Below are positions 59,678-64,000 of a stretch of 64,000 bases of DNA, piece after piece. Numbering within the stretch: the first letter of the stretch is position 1; every line of letters starts with the position of its first letter. The DNA lies in the NCBI RefSeq assembly GCF_001466305.1, contig NZ_JWID01000003.1:64186-128185 (forward strand), in the 5' to 3' direction. The notes under the pieces were generated by a model. That model was not told the DNA's origin. It saw only the letters and a list, made by a program, of their open reading frames with translations, and ran no database searches. Made by a program: the position numbers and the translations under genes. The stretch is from Defluviitalea phaphyphila. Its GTDB lineage: Bacteria > Bacillota > Clostridia > Lachnospirales > Defluviitaleaceae.

Positions 59678-59848
59678 GAGCAATTTTTGCAAGTATAATA
59701 GCAATAATAGCATATTTTTTATTAATATTTATTAATATAATAAATAAGTAAATATTATTAAATTAATTTATTTATATGTTATTTGTATTTAAATAAAATT
59801 ATTTGCAAAAAATACATTATTAAACTTATTAAATTGGAGGAATAAAAT

Positions 59849-60904
59849 ATGAAATTATCCTTTAGATGGTATGGAAAAGATGATCCTGTAAAACTAAAAT
59901 ATATTAAGCAAATTCCTAATATGTATAGTATTGTAACTGCTATATATGATGTTCCTGTAGGAGAAGTATGGGATATGGATAGAATTTTAAAACTTAAAGA
60001 AGAAGTTGAAAATGCAGGACTTAAATTTGATGTTATTGAAAGTGTTCCTGTGCATGAAGATATTAAACTAGGACTTCCTACAAGAGATAAATATATTGCT
60101 AACTATAAACAAAACATCATTAATCTTTCTAAAGCTGGAGTTAAAGTAATATGCTATAATTTTATGCCGGTATTTGATTGGACAAGAACTCAACTTGATA
60201 AAGAATTAAGTGATGGTTCAACTACTCTAGTTTATTATAAAGATCAACTTGAAAAAATGGATCCTCTTACTGGAGAATTATCACTTCCAGGTTGGGATAC
60301 TAGTTATACAAAAGAAGAATTAAAAGACATATTTGATAAATATTCTAAAGTAGATGAAGAAGCTTTATGGAGTAATCTTGAGTATTTTCTAAAAGAAATT
60401 ATACCTGTTGCTGAAGAATATGATGTTAAAATGGCAATACATCCTGACGATCCTCCTTATAGTATATTTGGTTTACCAAGAATAATAACTAGTGAAAAAA
60501 ATCTTGATAGATTTTTAAAGATAGTAGATAGTAAATATAATGGACTTACATTATGTACCGGTTCTCTTGGCTCAACTAATTCTAATGATGTTGTAAGAAT
60601 GGTAGATAAATATGCAAGTCAAGGGCGTATACATTTTATACATGTTAGAAATGTAAAATTATATCCAGATGACAGTTTTGAAGAAAGTGCCCACTACTCT
60701 CCTTGTGGTTCTTTAGATATTGTTGCAATTATTAAAGCTCTTCATAAAAACAATTTTGATGGATATTTAAGACCAGATCATGGTAGAATGATTTGGGGTG
60801 AAACTGGAAGACCTGGATATGGATTATATGACCGTGCTTTAGGTGCTATGTATATTACAGGTATATGGGAAACCCTTGAAAAAATAAGCAAAGGAGATGA
60901 ATAA
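59849..60904 (+). CDS. uxuA: mannonate dehydratase
   Basis: Converts D-mannonate to 2-keto-3-deoxy-D-gluconate in glucuronate breakdown. A TIM-barrel enzyme of 351 residues: [20 protein letters not shown] at the start, [20 protein letters not shown] (about 109), [18 protein letters not shown] (about 194), CTGSLGS with the metal-binding Cys (about 235), IHFIHVRN and [13 protein letters not shown] with His ligands. Ribosome site TTGGAGG. The uxuB gene follows directly. Confidence 0.95.
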   Translation: MKLSFRWYGKDDPVKLKYIKQIPNMYSIVTAIYDVPVGEVWDMDRILKLKEEVENAGLKFDVIESVPVHEDIKLGLPTRDKYIANYKQNIINLSKAGVKVICYNFMPVFDWTRTQLDKELSDGSTTLVYYKDQLEKMDPLTGELSLPGWDTSYTKEELKDIFDKYSKVDEEALWSNLEYFLKEIIPVAEEYDVKMAIHPDDPPYSIFGLPRIITSEKNLDRFLKIVDSKYNGLTLCTGSLGSTNSNDVVRMVDKYASQGRIHFIHVRNVKLYPDDSFEESAHYSPCGSLDIVAIIKALHKNNFDGYLRPDHGRMIWGETGRPGYGLYDRALGAMYITGIWETLEKISKGDE

Positions 60905-60905
60905 A

Positions 60906-61763
60906 ATGAAACTACCTTTTCATATAGATTTAAAAGATAAAGTTGTAGTTATAACTGGTGGTGCAGGAGTTATTGGAAGTTCTTGGGTAGATGCTCTTGC
61001 AGAATGTGGTGCAAAAGTTGCAATTCTTGATTTAAAGTTAGAACTTGCAGAAAAAAAGGCTGCTGAAGTTGTAGCTAATGGAAAAACTGCTATAGGTGTA
61101 CAAGCAAATGTATTAGATAAAGAAAGTCTTAAAGAAGCTCATAAAATAGTTTTAGAGAAATTTGGGCCCTGTGATATACTTATAAATGGGGCTGGTGGTA
61201 ATAACCCTAAAGGAACAACTACAAAAGAATATTTATTTTTAGAAGATTTAAAAGAAAATAATAAAGATTTAATTACCTTTTTTGACCTTGATGAAAAAGG
61301 AATACAATTTGTTTTTGACCTTAATTTCTTAGGGACTTTACTTCCTTGTCAAGAGTTTGCTAAAGATATGATAGGAAGAAAAGGTTGTAACATAATTAAT
61401 GTTTCTTCCATGAATGCATTTACTCCTCTTACTAAAATACCAGCATATTCAGGTGCTAAGGCTGCTATATCAAATTTTACAAAATGGCTTGCGGTTCATT
61501 TTTCTAAAGTTGGAATAAGAGTAAATGCTATTGCACCAGGTTTTCTTCTAACTAGTCAAAATGAAGCACTACTTAAAAATCCTGATGGAAGTCTTACAGA
61601 GCGTTCACACAAAATATTAAATAGTACTCCAATGGGAAGATTTGGAGAACCTGGCGAACTTATAGGAGCTCTTTTGTTCTTAATAAGTGAAGAAGCTTCT
61701 AGTTTTGTTAATGGTGTAGTTCTTCCTGTTGATGGTGGATTTTCAGCTTACTCTGGAGTTTAA
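60906..61763 (+). CDS. uxuB: D-mannonate oxidoreductase, SDR type
   Basis: Short-chain dehydrogenase reducing fructuronate to mannonate, the step before UxuA. Rossmann motif VVVITGGAGVIGSSWVDALAE (abridged, about 14), ILINGAGGNNPKG (about 96), catalytic Ser in INVSSMNAF and YSGAKAAISNFTKW (Tyr and Lys, about 181-185), then VNAIAPGFLLT. It has 285 residues from the ATG at 60906, nine bases after AAGGAG; the ATG at 60897 abuts that site and is unlikely. The long AGGNNPKGTTTKEYLFLEDL insert is typical of UxuB-like SDRs. No uxaC or kdgK is found nearby. Confidence 0.88.
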   Translation: MKLPFHIDLKDKVVVITGGAGVIGSSWVDALAECGAKVAILDLKLELAEKKAAEVVANGKTAIGVQANVLDKESLKEAHKIVLEKFGPCDILINGAGGNNPKGTTTKEYLFLEDLKENNKDLITFFDLDEKGIQFVFDLNFLGTLLPCQEFAKDMIGRKGCNIINVSSMNAFTPLTKIPAYSGAKAAISNFTKWLAVHFSKVGIRVNAIAPGFLLTSQNEALLKNPDGSLTERSHKILNSTPMGRFGEPGELIGALLFLISEEASSFVNGVVLPVDGGFSAYSGV

Positions 61764-61772
61764 TAAAAATAG

Positions 61773-61798
61773 AAAGCCCATAAGGGCTTTTTGTTTTT
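61773..61798 (+). terminator. terminator of uxuAB
   Basis: AAAGCCC and GGGCTTT form a 7-bp stem around ATAA, with a TTGTTTTT tail. Confidence 0.85.
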
Positions 61799-61828
61799 AT
61801 TAAAAGGTAGACATAAGATTTTTATGGT

Positions 61829-62890
61829 CTACTTAGTGTAATTATATGTAAATCCTCTTCTTGCTTTTGATAAACGTTCTTCAGCTGGTTCTGCATAAAA
61901 TTTTCTAGTTGTTTCTACAGAAGCATGTCCTAGGGCTTCTCTTGTCATTTCTATATCTCCGGTAGAATTATAAAATGCCATACCAAAGGACCTTCTAAAT
62001 GTATGAGGAGATATATTTATATTAAGGTTTGAGCGATATTGATATTTTTTTAGCATTATTTGTACTGTTCTAGGACTAATTCTTTTTTTATGCAAAGAAA
62101 TAAATAAAGCTCTTTCTTTTACATCAGCCATAGCCTTTCTATATTCTATATAGTTTTTTATATCTTTACACACTAAATCGGGAAGGTCTACTAAATGTTC
62201 ATCTCCTCCCTTTCGGATTACTTTTATTTTTTGTTCTTCCATAGATACATCTTCTATATCTAGTTGAACCAATTCAGATATTCTAATTCCAGTAAAGCCT
62301 AGGATTAAGACTATTATATAATCTCTGAATTTGACTCTTTCATGGAATTTCATACTTCTTTGATTTTCAATTCCTATATCTTTTCTTATGGTATCTAAAA
62401 ATTTTTGAATTTCTTCTCCAGTAAGTTTATTTTTTATTTCTTTCTTTTTATTTACTTTTAAATTTACATTAGCAGCAACATCTTTTATATAAGGATATTC
62501 TTTTGAAAGATATTTATAAAATGTTCTTAAACTAGCTAATTTTCTATTTTTAGATATTCTAGTATTACTTACAGTTTTATTGATTATTTTACCTTTTTTA
62601 GATATAACTTGTACGGTATAATAATCAAGATATTTTAGGTAATCTCTTATCTCTTTTTCAGTAATATTTTTCAAATCTTTAGGAGATATATTTTTTATTT
62701 CTATGTTTTTAAATTCAGGGAGTTCTTTTAGAAATCTAAAAAATATTGTTAAATCTAAAAGATATGCATTTATGGTTTGTAATGATTTTTCTAATTCTAT
62801 GCTATCAATAAATTCGCCTACAAAATTAGGAAAAGTTTTCAATTTCGCTCGTATATTTTTTTTGAGTTTAATTTCTAAATCTGATTTCAA
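61829..62890 (-). CDS. tyrosine recombinase (XerC/XerS-like)
   Basis: A 353-residue recombinase with an N-terminal SAM-like domain (about 20-150) and a catalytic domain. Catalytic residues: Arg in GFTGIRISELVQL, Lys in VIRKGGDEHLV, HTFRRSFGMAF (H..R), second His in LGHASVETTRKFY, and its Tyr. The TTG at 62890 is preceded by AGGAGGAATAGAC; an upstream ATG lies in the promoter region. This is a second Xer-type enzyme besides xerD at 8 kb. It could be the XerC partner, the length being nearer XerS, or an orphan integrase. No phage or transposon genes adjoin it. Confidence 0.85.
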   Translation of the reverse strand: MKSDLEIKLKKNIRAKLKTFPNFVGEFIDSIELEKSLQTINAYLLDLTIFFRFLKELPEFKNIEIKNISPKDLKNITEKEIRDYLKYLDYYTVQVISKKGKIINKTVSNTRISKNRKLASLRTFYKYLSKEYPYIKDVAANVNLKVNKKKEIKNKLTGEEIQKFLDTIRKDIGIENQRSMKFHERVKFRDYIIVLILGFTGIRISELVQLDIEDVSMEEQKIKVIRKGGDEHLVDLPDLVCKDIKNYIEYRKAMADVKERALFISLHKKRISPRTVQIMLKKYQYRSNLNINISPHTFRRSFGMAFYNSTGDIEMTREALGHASVETTRKFYAEPAEERLSKARRGFTYNYTK

Positions 62891-62934
62891 GTCTATTCCT
62901 CCTAAAATGAAAATAATATAGTATATTATATCAT

Positions 62935-62970
62935 AATAATTTCGCAAAAGGTTAGTTTTGCGAAATTATT
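62935..62970 (-). promoter_or_regulatory. 15-bp inverted repeat upstream of the recombinase promoter
   Basis: AATAATTTCGCAAAA (62935-62949) and TTTTGCGAAATTATT (62956-62970) are perfect arms around GGTTAG. On the minus strand TGATATAAT, an extended -10, follows directly, so the repeat covers the upstream promoter half. Candidate operator, recombination site or terminator. Confidence 0.5.
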
Positions 62971-62980
62971 TTCAATTTAT

Positions 62981-63012
62981 AAAAATCGCCAGAATTTTAT
63001 CCGACGATTTTT
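62981..63012 (-). terminator. terminator of the ABC exporter gene
   Basis: Read on the minus strand, AAAAATCG and CGATTTTT form an 8-bp stem with a T run following. Confidence 0.75.
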
Positions 63013-63014
63013 AT

Positions 63015-64000
63015 TTATATATTTTCTTCAAACTGACTATTATATAAATCTGCATAAAATCCTTTTTGTTTTAATAATTCTGTATGGGTTCCTTTTTCTA
63101 TAATATCTCCATTTTTCATTACTAAAATCATATCCGCTTCTTTAATAGTAGATAATCTATGAGCAATAACAAAACTAGTACGCCCTTTCATTAAATTATT
63201 CATAGCTTTTTGAATAAGCAGTTCGGTTCTTGTATCTACACTGGAAGTAGCTTCATCTAAAATTAAAATAGGTTTATTAGCTAAAATAGCTCTAGCAATA
63301 GTTAATAATTGTTTTTGTCCTTGAGAAATATTACTGGCATCTTCATTAAGCTCCATATTATATCCTTCTGGTAAAGTTTTAATAAAATGATGAGCATGAG
63401 CAGCTTTAGCAGCCGCAATAACTTCTTGGTCCGTTGCATCAAGTCTACCATATCTAATGTTTTCCATGATACTGCCTTTAAATAACCAAGTATCTTGTAA
63501 AACCATTCCAAAAGCTTTTCGTAAATCCTTACGATTAAAATTACGGATATCATGCCCATCTATTTTGATACTACCATTATTTATATCATAAAATCTCATT
63601 AACAATTTAACTATGGTTGTTTTACCTGCTCCTGTAGGCCCTACAATTGCCACTGTTTGGCCTGGCTTTACTTCGCAGCTAAAATTATTAATAATAATTT
63701 TATCCGCATTATATCCAAAGCATACATTTTCAAAACTCACTTCTCCTTTAATATTATCTACTAATACAGGGTTTGCTACAGTTTGATTTTCTTCTTCTTC
63801 AGCTAAAAATTCAAAAACTCTCTCTGCAGCGGCTGCCATACTTTGAAGCATATTAGAAACTTGAGCCATTTGAGCAATAGGTTGCGTAAAATTTCTTACA
63901 TACTGAATAAATGCTTGAATATCCCCTACTGTAATAACACTTTTTATAGCTAATATGCTTCCAGAAATCGCAACTCCCACATATCCTAGATTTCCAACAA
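63015..64000 (-). CDS. ABC exporter, permease-ATPase fusion (partial)
   Basis: The 3' part of a half-transporter gene; the frame stays open to the window edge, where its 5' end is cut off. The visible part begins in the last membrane segment (VGNLGYVGVAISGSILAI) and DIQAFIQYVRNFTQPIAQM. The ATPase follows: Walker A IVGPTGAGKTTIVKLLMRFYD, Q-loop MVLQDTWLFKGSI, signature ISQGQKQLLTIARAIL (SQGQ instead of SGGQ, as in the YheH/YfiC-like group), Walker B ILILDEATSSVDTRTE, switch His in VIAHRLSTI. Such proteins usually work as heterodimers with a gene lying upstream, outside the window. Multidrug or lipid export is likely. Confidence 0.9.
   Translation of the reverse strand, partial: VGNLGYVGVAISGSILAIKSVITVGDIQAFIQYVRNFTQPIAQMAQVSNMLQSMAAAAERVFEFLAEEEENQTVANPVLVDNIKGEVSFENVCFGYNADKIIINNFSCEVKPGQTVAIVGPTGAGKTTIVKLLMRFYDINNGSIKIDGHDIRNFNRKDLRKAFGMVLQDTWLFKGSIMENIRYGRLDATDQEVIAAAKAAHAHHFIKTLPEGYNMELNEDASNISQGQKQLLTIARAILANKPILILDEATSSVDTRTELLIQKAMNNLMKGRTSFVIAHRLSTIKEADMILVMKNGDIIEKGTHTELLKQKGFYADLYNSQFEENI

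Overview
The window is about 27% GC by eye and packed with genes from an anaerobic, endospore-forming Firmicute of class Clostridia. The case rests on spoIIM, ytfJ (gerW), sporulation-type DD-carboxypeptidases, an ispH-S1 fusion, a Na+-translocating decarboxylase operon, ECF vitamin transporters and strong AGGAGG ribosome binding sites. The genus cannot be named from the sequence alone. No rRNA, tRNA, CRISPR array, insertion sequence or prophage was found; the gene content reads as core chromosome with two or three accessory islands.

Left third (1-22 kb): an aspartate-family aminotransferase and purB, a convergent nfeD/SPFH membrane pair, then proC, a DUF3866 gene, nudF, spoIIM, xerD, deoB, punA, pdp and dacF. 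The nudF-spoIIM-xerD-deoB-punA-dacF order matches the Bacillus sporulation/nucleoside-salvage region, but the spoIIA-sigF operon that normally follows dacF is absent. A CoA-disulfide reductase/rhodanese fusion follows. Next comes M50 protease-scpA-scpB, a convergent YbjN-like gene, then DUF2953-ytfJ-dacB-rluB-mnmM.

Centre (22-44 kb): a five-gene biotin-dependent Na+-pumping decarboxylase operon holds both a 12S-type (acyl-CoA) and a 5S-type (oxaloacetate/pyruvate) carboxyltransferase with a single biotin carrier. It is followed by rpiR-histidine phosphatase-aroH-cmk-ispH/S1-cheR. Then comes the cell-division block HlyD-like-yggS-sepF-yggT-ylmH-divIVA, aroB (in the place where ileS often sits), lspA and rluD. 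A complete PyrR attenuator precedes pyrR-uraA, and an M29 aminopeptidase follows.

Right third (43-64 kb): an ECF S component, DUF92, a 55-residue glycine-zipper microprotein, YbjQ, a GC-elevated hairpin, a DJ-1 protein and an iron alcohol dehydrogenase. An unrecognised ABC-2 cluster follows: lipoprotein, ATPase, permease, and a second permease fused to an extracellular propeller-like domain through a seventh membrane segment that still carries a lipobox. Then come a NiaX-like niacin S component, a BceRS-BceAB peptide-antibiotic resistance module, an AraC/uxuA/uxuB hexuronate module, a tyrosine recombinase and the 3' part of an ABC exporter cut by the window end.

The most unusual items are the permease-lipoprotein fusion cluster, several long inverted repeats that overlap Shine-Dalgarno sequences or promoters (DUF3866, spoIIM, CoA-disulfide reductase, araC, the recombinase), and the GC-elevated hairpin near 45.75 kb.
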